The translations under genes and the position numbers were made by a program. 64,000 nt of DNA, taken from the NCBI RefSeq assembly GCF_001555965.1, contig NZ_LSHX01000033.1, forward strand, positions 124,001 through 188,000, written 5' to 3'. The DNA comes from Sphingomonas sp. CCH21-G11 (GTDB lineage Bacteria > Pseudomonadota > Alphaproteobacteria > Sphingomonadales > Sphingomonadaceae). Position 1 is the stretch's first letter. Each line of letters starts with the position of its first letter. Of this stretch, positions 43,511 to 51,500 are shown one piece after another. The notes under the pieces are model-generated. The model worked only from the letters and a program-made list of their open reading frames with translations. It made no database searches and was not told the DNA's origin.

Positions 43511-44956
43511 TCACTCCGCCAGCAGTTCGAGCTGCCCGGCCGCGCGTTCGTCGCAATCGGTCAGCGGGGTGGGATAATCGCCGGTGAAACAGGCGTCGCA
43601 ATAGCGCGGTCGCACGGCCGCCCGCCCGGCCTCGCCCAGCGCCTTGTAGAGCCCGTCGATCGAGATGAACGCGAGGCTGTCGGCATGGATGAAATCGGTC
43701 ATGCCGCCGACGTCGAGCTGCGCGGCCAGCAGCTTGGCGCGCTCGGGCGTGTCGACGCCGTAGAAGCAGCTGTGGCGCGTCGGCGGGCTGGCGATGCGCA
43801 TGTGCACCTCCGCTGCGCCGGCTTCGCGCATCATCTGAACGATCTTCAGGCTGGTCGTGCCGCGCACGATCGAATCGTCGATCAGGACCACGCGCTTGCC
43901 CTGGATCAGCGCGCGGTTCGCATTGTGCTTCAGCTTGACGCCCAGGTGACGGACCTTGTCGCCCGGCTGGATGAAGGTGCGTCCGACATAGTGCGAGCGG
44001 ATGATGCCCAGCTCGAACGGGATGCCCGATCGCTGCGCATAGCCCAGCGCAGCGGGGGTGCCGCTGTCGGGCACCGGAATGACCAGGTCGGCGTCGACCG
44101 GGCTTTCGTCGGCCAGCTGTGCGCCGATCGCCTTGCGCACCGAATAGACCGATCGGTCCTCCGCGATCGAATCGGGGCGCGAGAAATAGACCCATTCAAA
44201 GATGCACGGCCGCGCCGCGACCGGCGCGAAGGGGCGCACCGACGTCACCTTGTCGCCCTCGACGATCACCAGCTCGCCGGGATCGACCGAGCGGACGAAC
44301 TCCGCCCCGACGACGTCGAGCGCGACGGTTTCCGACGCGAAGATCACCGAGTCGCCCAGCCGTCCCATGACCAGCGGGCGGATGCCCAGCGGGTCGCGAC
44401 ACGCGATCATGCCGCTTTCGGTCAGGCAGATCAGCGAATACGCCCCCTCGACCTGCTTCAGTGCATCGATGAACCGGTCGAGCAGCGTGCGGTAGCTCGA
44501 CGTCGCGACCAGGTGGATGATCGTCTCGGTGTCCGACGTCGACTGAAAGATCGAACCCGACCGGACCAGCTCGCGCCGCAGATGCGCCGCATTGGAGATG
44601 TTGCCGTTGTGGGCGATCGCAAAGCCGCCGGTGGCGAGGTCGGCATAGAGCGGCTGCACGTTGCGCAGCGCGGTCTCGCCGGTGGTCGAATAGCGCACAT
44701 GGCCGGCGGCGACTCGTCCCGGCAGCGCCTCGATCACCTCCGGACGGTCGAAATTGCCCGCGACATGCCCCATCGCGCGATGGGTGTGGAACAGCGCGCC
44801 GTCGAAGCTCGAAATGCCCGCCGCCTCCTGGCCGCGATGCTGGAGCGCGTGGAGCCCGAGCGCCACCAGAGCGGCGGCACCATCGGCGTTCGATACGCCG
44901 AAAATGCCGCATTCCTCGCGCAGTTTGTCGTCGTCGAATGGATTGGTCGTCAACAT
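43511..44956 (-). CDS. purF: Amidophosphoribosyltransferase
   Basis: 481 residues. Commits PRPP to purine synthesis. A propeptide of about 15 residues (MLTTNPFDDDKLREE) precedes the N-terminal nucleophile Cys16 (CGIFGV), so autoprocessing is expected. The phosphoribosyltransferase motif is VVLIDDSIVRGTT. Cysteines matching the Bacillus-type [4Fe-4S] ligands are present in RPCIFEWVYF, HSCFYGVDT and RYCDACFTG, so this is the iron-sulfur form. ATG at 44956. An SDR gene follows immediately. Confidence 0.96.
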   Translation of the reverse strand: MLTTNPFDDDKLREECGIFGVSNADGAAALVALGLHALQHRGQEAAGISSFDGALFHTHRAMGHVAGNFDRPEVIEALPGRVAAGHVRYSTTGETALRNVQPLYADLATGGFAIAHNGNISNAAHLRRELVRSGSIFQSTSDTETIIHLVATSSYRTLLDRFIDALKQVEGAYSLICLTESGMIACRDPLGIRPLVMGRLGDSVIFASETVALDVVGAEFVRSVDPGELVIVEGDKVTSVRPFAPVAARPCIFEWVYFSRPDSIAEDRSVYSVRKAIGAQLADESPVDADLVIPVPDSGTPAALGYAQRSGIPFELGIIRSHYVGRTFIQPGDKVRHLGVKLKHNANRALIQGKRVVLIDDSIVRGTTSLKIVQMMREAGAAEVHMRIASPPTRHSCFYGVDTPERAKLLAAQLDVGGMTDFIHADSLAFISIDGLYKALGEAGRAAVRPRYCDACFTGDYPTPLTDCDERAAGQLELLAE

Positions 44957-45074
44957 GGATACTCGCCGCGCGTGCTGGTTGGCGCGGCATATAGGCATGG
45001 CTGACGGCTTTGTCGCCCTTTTGTCACATCGGCCGCCGGGCGCGGATGTCCCGGTCCGGACGCCAGCGGCGCGA

Positions 45075-46700
45075 TCAGCCCGCCAGGCGGTGCTCGCCGA
45101 GTTCGCCGGCATCGTCGCCGCCGCGGCTCGACCCGAGCAGCAGCCGGCGCTCGGCCAGCATGCGGCGCACGCCCGCCGCGCCCAGCGGCTTGCCATAATG
45201 CCAGCCCTGGCCCTTGGCGCAGCCGATCGCACGCAGGCGGTCGGCGATCGCCTCGTTCTCGATCCCCTCCGCGGTGACCGGCAGGTTCAGGCTTTCGCCC
45301 AGCCGGACGATCGCATTGACGATCGCGGCCGAATCCGGATTCTCGATGATCGAGCTGACGAAGCTGCGGTCGATCTTGATCCGGTCGAATGGCAGCGCGC
45401 GCAGATGTGCGAGCGACGAATAGCCCGTGCCGAAATCGTCGAGCGCGATGCGGATGCCCTGGTTCTTCAGACTGCCGATGATCGACTGGGCGAGCGCCAG
45501 ATTGTCGAACAACGCGCTTTCGGTGACCTCGATCTCCAGCCGGCTGGCGGGGAAACCGCTTTCGGTCAGGCTCTTGATGATCTTCTGCGCCAGCCACGCG
45601 TCGCGCAGCTGCCAGGGCGAGATGTTGATCGACAAGACGAGCGCCGGGTCCCAGTCGCGCGCGATGCCGAACGCCTGGCGCATCACCGACAGCGACAGGT
45701 CGTTGATCAGGCCCGAATCCTCGGCGATCGAGATGAAACGGTCGGGGCCGATCACGCCCTGCGTCGCGTGCTCCCACCGCGCGAGCACCTCGAAGCCGAT
45801 CAGCTTGCCGGTTTCGAGCTCCACCTGCGGTTCGAAATAGGGCACGATCTCCTGTGCCGGGATCGCCGAGCGCAGACCGTTTTCCAGCTCGTTGCGGATC
45901 TTCAGCTCGCGCTCCATCGACCGGTCGAACCACGTCGCGCGCCCGCCACCCGCGCGCTTCGCACTGGCCATGGCGATGTCCGCGGCGCGGATCAGCGAAT
46001 CGACCGAGGCGGAGTCGAAGTCGGATCGCGCCATGCCCGCCGACGCGCCGACGTGACAGATGACGCCGTCCGCATCGATCGGCTGGCTGATCCGGGTCAG
46101 CAGCCGGTCGGCAAAGCGTTCGACCGGATCGTGATGCGACGGGTCGAAGACGAAGGCGCAGCCGAATTCGTCGCCGGCAAATCGCGCCAGCAACGCGCCC
46201 GACGGTGCGATGTCGGAGATTTCGGTGGCGATGCGGCGCAGCAACGCGTCGCCGATCTGATGCCCGTGCATGTCGTTGACATGCTTGAACCCGTCCAGGT
46301 CGACGATGACCATCGCGACCGCCTTGTGCTGCTTCTGGGCGCGCACGAACATCACCGTCGCATCCTCCACGAAGCTGCGGCGGTTCAGGAATCCGGTGAG
46401 CATGTCCTGCGCCACCAGCAGCGCGGCGCGTTCGGCACTGATGCCCGCCAGCGGCGACAGGCTGCGCGAACCGCCGTTGCGACGCCATCCGAACAGGATG
46501 AGCGCGACGTTCAGGATCAGCGCCACGGTCATCACCCGGTCGGGTTGCGCGGCGTTGCCGAAATAGGCCGAGGCGATCTGGGCCAGCACGGTGCTGGCGA
46601 TCCCGACGAACAACAGGATCGACGCGACCGAAATGGCGATGCGCGTCGTGTCGCGCTGCGATGATCGCCGGTGGGCTGTCGGAACCTGCTGCGAACGCAT
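45075..46700 (-). CDS. Membrane-bound GGDEF-EAL protein
   Basis: 541 residues. Two N-terminal membrane helices (about 21-42 and 56-72), then a GGDEF-type domain (about 95-260) whose signature is AGDEF at 175-179 and which lacks an RxxD inhibitory site. The EAL domain (about 275-520) has EVL at 304-306, NIS, EVTES, DDFGTGYSSL, KIDRSF and AEGIE, so phosphodiesterase activity is the better-supported one. It differs from the soluble GGDEF-EAL protein at 11399-13120, which has a complete GGDEF and I-site. Divergent from ffh. Confidence 0.92.
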   Translation of the reverse strand: MRSQQVPTAHRRSSQRDTTRIAISVASILLFVGIASTVLAQIASAYFGNAAQPDRVMTVALILNVALILFGWRRNGGSRSLSPLAGISAERAALLVAQDMLTGFLNRRSFVEDATVMFVRAQKQHKAVAMVIVDLDGFKHVNDMHGHQIGDALLRRIATEISDIAPSGALLARFAGDEFGCAFVFDPSHHDPVERFADRLLTRISQPIDADGVICHVGASAGMARSDFDSASVDSLIRAADIAMASAKRAGGGRATWFDRSMERELKIRNELENGLRSAIPAQEIVPYFEPQVELETGKLIGFEVLARWEHATQGVIGPDRFISIAEDSGLINDLSLSVMRQAFGIARDWDPALVLSINISPWQLRDAWLAQKIIKSLTESGFPASRLEIEVTESALFDNLALAQSIIGSLKNQGIRIALDDFGTGYSSLAHLRALPFDRIKIDRSFVSSIIENPDSAAIVNAIVRLGESLNLPVTAEGIENEAIADRLRAIGCAKGQGWHYGKPLGAAGVRRMLAERRLLLGSSRGGDDAGELGEHRLAG

Positions 46701-46920
46701 TCATGCTTCTCCGTGGCGGAACGGCCAAGCTATCGGCGCGGCAGGTATAGATCAGGTTAAACCGGTGCCGGCTTGCGGAATCCGCGCCCTGCGGCTATGT
46801 GCCGCGCCAAGCAGTCCCGATGGAATGCGATATCGACGTCCCCAGCGGGGATGAGGCCGGCCGACGAGGTTTCGTTCGCCGGCTCATTTTGCGTTTGGGA
46901 TCGACGGAAGTGGAGTTGGC

Positions 46921-48420
46921 ATGTTCGACAGTCTGAGCGACCGGCTTGGCAGCGTCTTCGATCGGTTGAAGGGCCGCGGTGCCCTGACCGAGGCGGACGT
47001 GCGCGCCGCAATGCGCGAGGTGCGGATCGCGTTGCTCGAAGCCGATGTCGCTTTGCCGGTCGCGCGCGAATTCGTCGACAAGGCGACCGAGCAGGCCGTC
47101 GGCCAGCAGGTGCTGCGGTCGGTCACGCCCGGGCAGCAGGTCGTCAAGATCGTCCATGACGCCCTGGTCGACATGCTCGGGCCGGACACGGCGGAACTCG
47201 AGATCGGCGTCACCCCGCCTGCCGTCATCATGCTCGTCGGCCTTCAGGGGTCGGGCAAGACGACGACGACCGCCAAGCTCGCCAAGCTGCTGTCGGGCAA
47301 GGAGCGCAAGAAGGTGTTGATGGCGTCGCTCGACGTCAATCGCCCGGCCGCGCAGGAACAGCTCGCGGTGCTCGGCCAGCAGACCGAGGTCGCGACTTTG
47401 CCGATCGTTCCCGGCCAGCAGCCGGTCGATATCGCCAGGCGCGCGCTGCAGGCGGCAAAGCTTCAGGGCTATGACGTACTGATGCTCGACACCGCCGGGC
47501 GACTGCACGTCGACCAGGCGTTGATGGACGAGATGAAGGCGGTCGCCGACATCAGCCGGCCCGATGAAATCCTGCTCGTCGTCGACTCGCTGACCGGCCA
47601 GGACGCGGTCAACGTCGCGAAGAACTTTTCCGAACAGGTGCCGCTGACCGGTGTGATCCTGACCCGGATGGACGGCGATGCGCGCGGCGGCGCGGCGCTG
47701 TCGATGCGCTCGGTCACCGGCAAGCCGATCAAGTTCGCCGGCATGGGCGAGAAGCTCGACCAGATCGAGGCGTTTCATCCCAAGCGCGTTGCGGGCCGCA
47801 TCTTGGGCATGGGCGACGTCGTCTCGCTGGTCGAGCGCGCCGCCGAAGCGATTCAGGTCGAAGATGCCGAGAAAATGGCGCAGCGGCTCGCCAAGGGCCA
47901 GTTCGACATGAACGACCTGCGCAGCCAGTTGCAGCAGATGCGCCGCATGGGCGGCCTTGGCGCGCTGGCCGGCATGATGCCCGGCATGAAGAAGGCGCAA
48001 CAGGCCATGGCGTCGGGCGCGGTGGATGAGAAGATCCTGCTTCGCATGGACGCAATGATCACCTCGATGACGCCCAAGGAGCGGGCCAAGCCCGAACTGC
48101 TCAACGCCAAGCGCAAGATCCGCGTCGCCAAGGGGTCGGGCACCACCGTGCAAGACGTCAACCGGCTGCTCAAGATGCACCAGGAAATGTCCACCGCCAT
48201 GAAGAAGATCAAGAAGATGGGCGGGATCAAGGGGATGCTGGCGATGCTCGGCAAGGGCGGGCCCGGCGGCGGCATGGGCGGCATCGGCAATGCGCTGGGC
48301 GGTCCGCAGCTGGGTGACATGATGGGCAAGGCGGGCGCGGGCCTGCCTGGCCTTGGCGGGCCGGGGGGCAACATGCCCAACCTGCCGCCCGGGTTCGAGA
48401 ATTTGTTGAAGAAGAAGTGA
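46921..48420 (+). CDS. ffh: Signal recognition particle protein
   Basis: 499 residues. The GTPase and signal-sequence-binding protein of SRP. The N domain begins MFDSLSDRLGSVFDRLKGRGALTEADVRAAMREVRIALLEADV; the G domain has GLQGSGKTTTTAKLA, DVNRPAAQEQL, DTAGRL and TRMDGDARGGAAL; the Met-rich M domain (about 300-440) has MRRMGGLGALAGMMPGM. The C-terminal tail is Gly/Met/Pro-rich (GGPGGGMGGIGNALGG...), longer than in E. coli. No 4.5S RNA gene was seen nearby. Confidence 0.96.
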   Translation: MFDSLSDRLGSVFDRLKGRGALTEADVRAAMREVRIALLEADVALPVAREFVDKATEQAVGQQVLRSVTPGQQVVKIVHDALVDMLGPDTAELEIGVTPPAVIMLVGLQGSGKTTTTAKLAKLLSGKERKKVLMASLDVNRPAAQEQLAVLGQQTEVATLPIVPGQQPVDIARRALQAAKLQGYDVLMLDTAGRLHVDQALMDEMKAVADISRPDEILLVVDSLTGQDAVNVAKNFSEQVPLTGVILTRMDGDARGGAALSMRSVTGKPIKFAGMGEKLDQIEAFHPKRVAGRILGMGDVVSLVERAAEAIQVEDAEKMAQRLAKGQFDMNDLRSQLQQMRRMGGLGALAGMMPGMKKAQQAMASGAVDEKILLRMDAMITSMTPKERAKPELLNAKRKIRVAKGSGTTVQDVNRLLKMHQEMSTAMKKIKKMGGIKGMLAMLGKGGPGGGMGGIGNALGGPQLGDMMGKAGAGLPGLGGPGGNMPNLPPGFENLLKKK

Positions 48421-48437
48421 CTTAACCTGCCGTTGCC

Positions 48438-48518
48438 GTCACCCCAGCGAAGGCTGGGGTCTCGTGCGGCAACGGCAACCCATGACCACCACGAGACCCC
48501 GGCCTTCGCCGGGGTGAC
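48438..48518. repeat. Inverted repeat (GTCACCCCAGC...GCCGGGGTGAC)
   Basis: Arms of about 28 bases: GTCACCCCAGCGAAGGCTGG with GGTCTCGTG, against CACGAGACCCCGG with CCTTCGCCGGGGTGAC. It lies in the 123-base gap between ffh and rpsP, which run in the same direction. Related in sequence to the right half of the repeat at 4931-5000. Each arm is itself a small hairpin. Confidence 0.85.
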
Positions 48519-48543
48519 GAATTGCAGAAGGAAGAAAGATCAA

Positions 48544-49023
48544 ATGGCAACCAGCATGCGTCTGTCGCGCGGCGGATCGAAGAAGCGGCCTTATTACCGG
48601 ATCGTGGTTGCGGATTCGCGCGCCCCGCGCGACGGCAAGTTCATCGAAAAGATCGGCACCTATAATCCGCTGCTCGCCAAGGATTCGCCCGATCGCATCA
48701 AGCTCGACAACGATCGCGCCGCGCACTGGCTCAAGATGGGCGCGCAGCCGACCGATCGCGTCGCGCGCTTCCTCGACGCCGCCGGGATCAAGGAGCGTCC
48801 CGCGCGCAACAACCCGAACAAGGGCAAGCCGGGTGAAAAGGCCACCGAGCGCGCCGAAGAGCGGGCGGAGAAGCTGAAGGCGGCTGAAGAAGCGGCGGCA
48901 GCAGCGGCTGCCGCACCCGCAGTCGAGGAAGCGGCACCCGCTGAGGAAGCCGCCGCCGAAGAAGCTCCCGCCGCCGAAGAGACCCCGGCTGCCGAAGCTG
49001 CCGGGGAACAGGCCGAGGGCTGA
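48544..49023 (+). CDS. rpsP: 30S ribosomal protein S16 with long Ala/Glu-rich tail
   Basis: 159 residues. The first 80 or so are ordinary S16 ([43 protein letters not shown]...). After the [19 protein letters not shown] junction comes a low-complexity tail of about 60 residues made mainly of Ala and Glu ([21 protein letters not shown], then [20 protein letters not shown]). S16 is a primary small-subunit assembly protein. First gene of the rpsP-rimM-(vapBC)-trmD-rplS run; AGGAAGAAAG precedes the ATG. Confidence 0.95.
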   Translation: MATSMRLSRGGSKKRPYYRIVVADSRAPRDGKFIEKIGTYNPLLAKDSPDRIKLDNDRAAHWLKMGAQPTDRVARFLDAAGIKERPARNNPNKGKPGEKATERAEERAEKLKAAEEAAAAAAAAPAVEEAAPAEEAAAEEAPAAEETPAAEAAGEQAEG

Positions 49024-49028
49024 TCGCC

Positions 49029-49505
49029 TTGCCGTCCGACCGCCCCGTCACGCTTGCCGTCGTCATCGGCGCGCACGGCGTGACGGGCGAGGTTCGCCTG
49101 AAGGTCTTCGCCGAACGGCTCGAGACCTTCGGCGCTTTCAACGCCGGCACCTTGACGCTGAAATCACTGCGTCCTGGCTCGAATGGTGCCATTGCCCGTT
49201 TCGCCGAGGTCACGGACCGCAATGCTGCCGAGGCGCTGCGGGGGACCGAGCTGACGGTGCCGCGATCGGCGCTGCCCCCGCTCGGCGAGGGCGAATATTA
49301 CCATGTCGATCTGCTCGGCCTGCCGGTGGTCGACCATGCCGGCGAATCCGTCGGCACGGTCGCCGCGATCGACAATTTCGGCGCAGGTGATGTGCTCGAA
49401 ATCGAACGTCCCGACGGCCGGCGCTTCATGGTGCCGATGACGCCCGCGGCGGTGCCCGAATGGGACGACGCAAGGCTCGTGATTGACGCGCGCTTTGTCG
49501 AATAG
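49029..49505 (+). CDS. rimM: Ribosome maturation factor RimM
   Basis: 158 residues. RimM helps 16S rRNA processing and 30S head assembly, binding S19. The N-terminal RimM domain (VTLAVVIGAHGVTGEVRLKVFAERLETF) and the PRC-barrel part (YYHVDLLGLPVVDHAGESVGTVAAIDNFGAGDVLEIERPDGRRFMVPMTPAAVPEWD) are intact. TTG start, five bases after the rpsP stop. It is followed not by trmD but by vapBC. Confidence 0.94.
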   Translation: MPSDRPVTLAVVIGAHGVTGEVRLKVFAERLETFGAFNAGTLTLKSLRPGSNGAIARFAEVTDRNAAEALRGTELTVPRSALPPLGEGEYYHVDLLGLPVVDHAGESVGTVAAIDNFGAGDVLEIERPDGRRFMVPMTPAAVPEWDDARLVIDARFVE

Positions 49506-49525
49506 TATATACATACCGTATATAC
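49505..49525 (+). promoter_or_regulatory. Paired GTATATAC palindromes before vapB, likely autoregulatory operator
   Basis: Two perfect copies of the 8-base palindrome GTATATAC stand five bases apart (49505-49512 and 49518-49525), right before a GGAGG Shine-Dalgarno and the vapB start. VapB-VapC complexes usually bind such inverted repeats to repress their own operon. The AT-rich core could also form a -10 element. The first copy begins within the last base of the rimM stop codon. Confidence 0.75.
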
Positions 49526-49535
49526 GGAGGCGGCG

Positions 49536-49817
49536 ATGAGCGAGGAACGTGCGGAGTGGGCGGGCAAGACCTTCAAGTCGGGCAACTCGGTCGCGCTGCG
49601 CCTGCCCAAGGGACTCGGCATTCCGGAAGGTACTGAGGTGCGCGTGGTCAAGGAGGCACCGATGACATTTCGGGTGGAGCCGGTCGATGCGCCGAGGCGC
49701 AAGATCGACATCAGCGGTTTCGCGGGAAAAGCACCCGGTGCAAGACTCATACCGCATGGCGATTTTGACGAGCGGCCGAGTGCCATCGCGCGCCGATTGG
49801 CCGCAACTGAGAAGTGA
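49536..49817 (+). CDS. vapB: Antitoxin, AbrB/VapB family
   Basis: 93 residues. The N-terminal swapped-hairpin DNA-binding motif is typical: AKTF-like KTFKSGNSVALRLPKGLGIPEGTEVRVVKEA. The C-terminal half ([21 protein letters not shown]) would wrap the toxin. It neutralises the VapC RNase encoded next and represses the operon. GGAGG Shine-Dalgarno; the toxin's GTG overlaps its stop by four bases. Confidence 0.88.
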   Translation: MSEERAEWAGKTFKSGNSVALRLPKGLGIPEGTEVRVVKEAPMTFRVEPVDAPRRKIDISGFAGKAPGARLIPHGDFDERPSAIARRLAATEK

Positions 49818-50194
49818 CCAAGTATCTCATTGATGCTGACTCCGCCATCTACGCGATGGCGGAGCGGCACTCAGCTTTGAATCAGAGGTTGGCCGATTGT
49901 TATCCGGGCGACGTCGCCATTTCCGTCATCAGCTTTGCCGAGATCGCGGTGGGAAGCTATGTCGGCAAGCCGCCAAGTCCTGAGGTTCTTTCCGCCTTCA
50001 TCAGGGTTGTGCCGATCCTGTCTTTTGACGAGGTAGCGGCCCACGCTTATGCCCGTTTGCCCTTTAAGCGCGCCCGTTTCGACCGCCTGCTCGCCGCGCA
50101 CGCGCTGAGCCTCGGCGCGACGATCGTTACCAACAACGAAGCCGACTTCGCGGACGTCCCGGGACTGCGGCTTGAGAACTGGACAATCGTGTGA
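49814..50194 (+). CDS. vapC: PIN-domain ribonuclease toxin VapC
   Basis: 126 residues. The PIN-domain acidic residues are in place: LIDADSAIY near the start, SFAEIAVG (Glu), FDRLLAAHA (Asp) and [13 protein letters not shown] (Asp). VapC toxins cleave tRNA or rRNA. Codon choice is less GC-biased than in the flanking ribosomal genes, pointing to acquisition. Its stop overlaps the trmD GTG by four bases (GTGA), so the element is joined to the operon without any gap. Confidence 0.9.
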   Translation: MTKYLIDADSAIYAMAERHSALNQRLADCYPGDVAISVISFAEIAVGSYVGKPPSPEVLSAFIRVVPILSFDEVAAHAYARLPFKRARFDRLLAAHALSLGATIVTNNEADFADVPGLRLENWTIV

Positions 50195-50928
50195 CCTTCG
50201 CCGCGACCATCCTCACCCTCTACCCGGACATGTTTCCGGGCCCGCTCGGCCATTCGCTGGCGGGGCGGGCGCTGGCGGAAGGACTCTGGTCGTGCGATGC
50301 CCGCAACTTCCGCAACTTCGCCACCGACAAGCACCGCACGGTCGATGACACCCCGGCGGGCGGCGGTGCGGGCATGGTGCTGAAGGCGGACGTGCTGGCG
50401 GCGGCGTGCGATGCGGTCGGCTATGACCGGCCGATGCTGGCGATGACGCCGCGCGGCCGGCCGCTGACCCAGGCGCGGGTGCGCGAACTGGCGGCGGGTC
50501 CGGGCGTGTCGATCCTGTGCGGCCGGTTCGAGGGGTTTGACGAGCGACTGTTCGACGCGCGCCCGATCGAACAGGTGTCGATCGGCGACTATGTGCTGTC
50601 CGGCGGCGAGATGGCGGCTTTGGTGCTGCTCGATGCTTGCATTCGCCTGATTCCCGGCGTAATGGGCGCGACCTTGAGCGGGGAGGACGAGAGCTTCGAA
50701 ACGGGGCTGCTCGAATATCCGCAATATACCCGACCTGTCGAATGGGAAGGGCGCACGATCCCCGAAGTGCTGCGATCGGGGGATCATGCGAGGATCGCGG
50801 CCTGGCGCAAGCAACAGGCAGCGGCCGATACACGGCTAAGGAGGCCGGACCTTTGGGAGCGCCATGACGGCGTTCGGGTCGGTACTCCCTCTGGCGCGCA
50901 GCGACGAGAACAGGACGAGACGACATGA
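50191..50928 (+). CDS. trmD: tRNA (guanine37-N1)-methyltransferase
   Basis: 245 residues. Methylates G37 next to the anticodon, preventing frameshifting. The trefoil-knot SPOUT sequence is clear: [91 protein letters not shown] and [32 protein letters not shown] start inside the vapC stop; stop overlaps the rplS ATG. Confidence 0.96.
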   Translation: MTFAATILTLYPDMFPGPLGHSLAGRALAEGLWSCDARNFRNFATDKHRTVDDTPAGGGAGMVLKADVLAAACDAVGYDRPMLAMTPRGRPLTQARVRELAAGPGVSILCGRFEGFDERLFDARPIEQVSIGDYVLSGGEMAALVLLDACIRLIPGVMGATLSGEDESFETGLLEYPQYTRPVEWEGRTIPEVLRSGDHARIAAWRKQQAAADTRLRRPDLWERHDGVRVGTPSGAQRREQDETT

Positions 50929-51314
50929 ACCTCATTCAGACGATCGAGGCGGAACAGATTGCCAAGTTCACCGCCGCCAAGAAGATCCCCGAATTCCGCC
51001 CCGGCGATACGCTGAAGGTCGGCGTGAAGGTGGTCGAAGGCGAGCGTACCCGCGTCCAGAATTTCGAAGGCGTGTGCATCGCGCGCTCGAACAAGGGCAT
51101 GGGCAGCAACTTCACCGTCCGCAAGATTTCGTTCGGCGAGGGCGTCGAGCGCGTCTTTCCGCTCTATTCGCCCAACGTCGAGTCGATCGAGGTCGTGCGC
51201 CGCGGCGTCGTGCGGCGTGCGAAGCTCTATTATCTGCGCGGCCGCACCGGCAAGTCGGCGCGCATCGCCGAGCGCCGCGACATGCGCCCCGCCAAGACCG
51301 AAGCCGCCGAATAA
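50925..51314 (+). CDS. rplS: 50S ribosomal protein L19
   Basis: 129 residues. L19 sits at the subunit interface. [83 protein letters not shown] is standard L19, and the C-terminal [15 protein letters not shown] slightly extends the family core. ATGA overlap with trmD. Last gene of the operon, followed by a terminator. Confidence 0.96.
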   Translation: MNLIQTIEAEQIAKFTAAKKIPEFRPGDTLKVGVKVVEGERTRVQNFEGVCIARSNKGMGSNFTVRKISFGEGVERVFPLYSPNVESIEVVRRGVVRRAKLYYLRGRTGKSARIAERRDMRPAKTEAAE

Positions 51315-51337
51315 TTCGGCGACTTCGCGACGATCTT

Positions 51338-51373
51338 ACGGGCGTGGAAGCATCCGCTTCCACGCCCGTTTTG
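51338..51373 (+). terminator. Rho-independent terminator after rplS
   Basis: A perfect 14-base stem (ACGGGCGTGGAAGC against GCTTCCACGCCCGT) with a four-base loop, followed by a short T run, 24 bases after the rplS stop. Confidence 0.88.
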
Positions 51374-51500
51374 CGTCCGGACGCATCGGTTTCACGACAT
51401 CCCCGCCCGCCGGCAGCCCTTTACCGCGCGCAGCCGAGCCGCAATAACGGTCGCGCCAGCCCTCGCGTTCGTCGGGGTGCCTTTAGCGGAGAGAATGAGG

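Noticed and set aside
46701..46920. 4.5S SRP RNA gene next to ffh
   Set aside because: The conserved GGAAGGAAGCA-type loop of SRP RNA is not present in the gap or elsewhere nearby.
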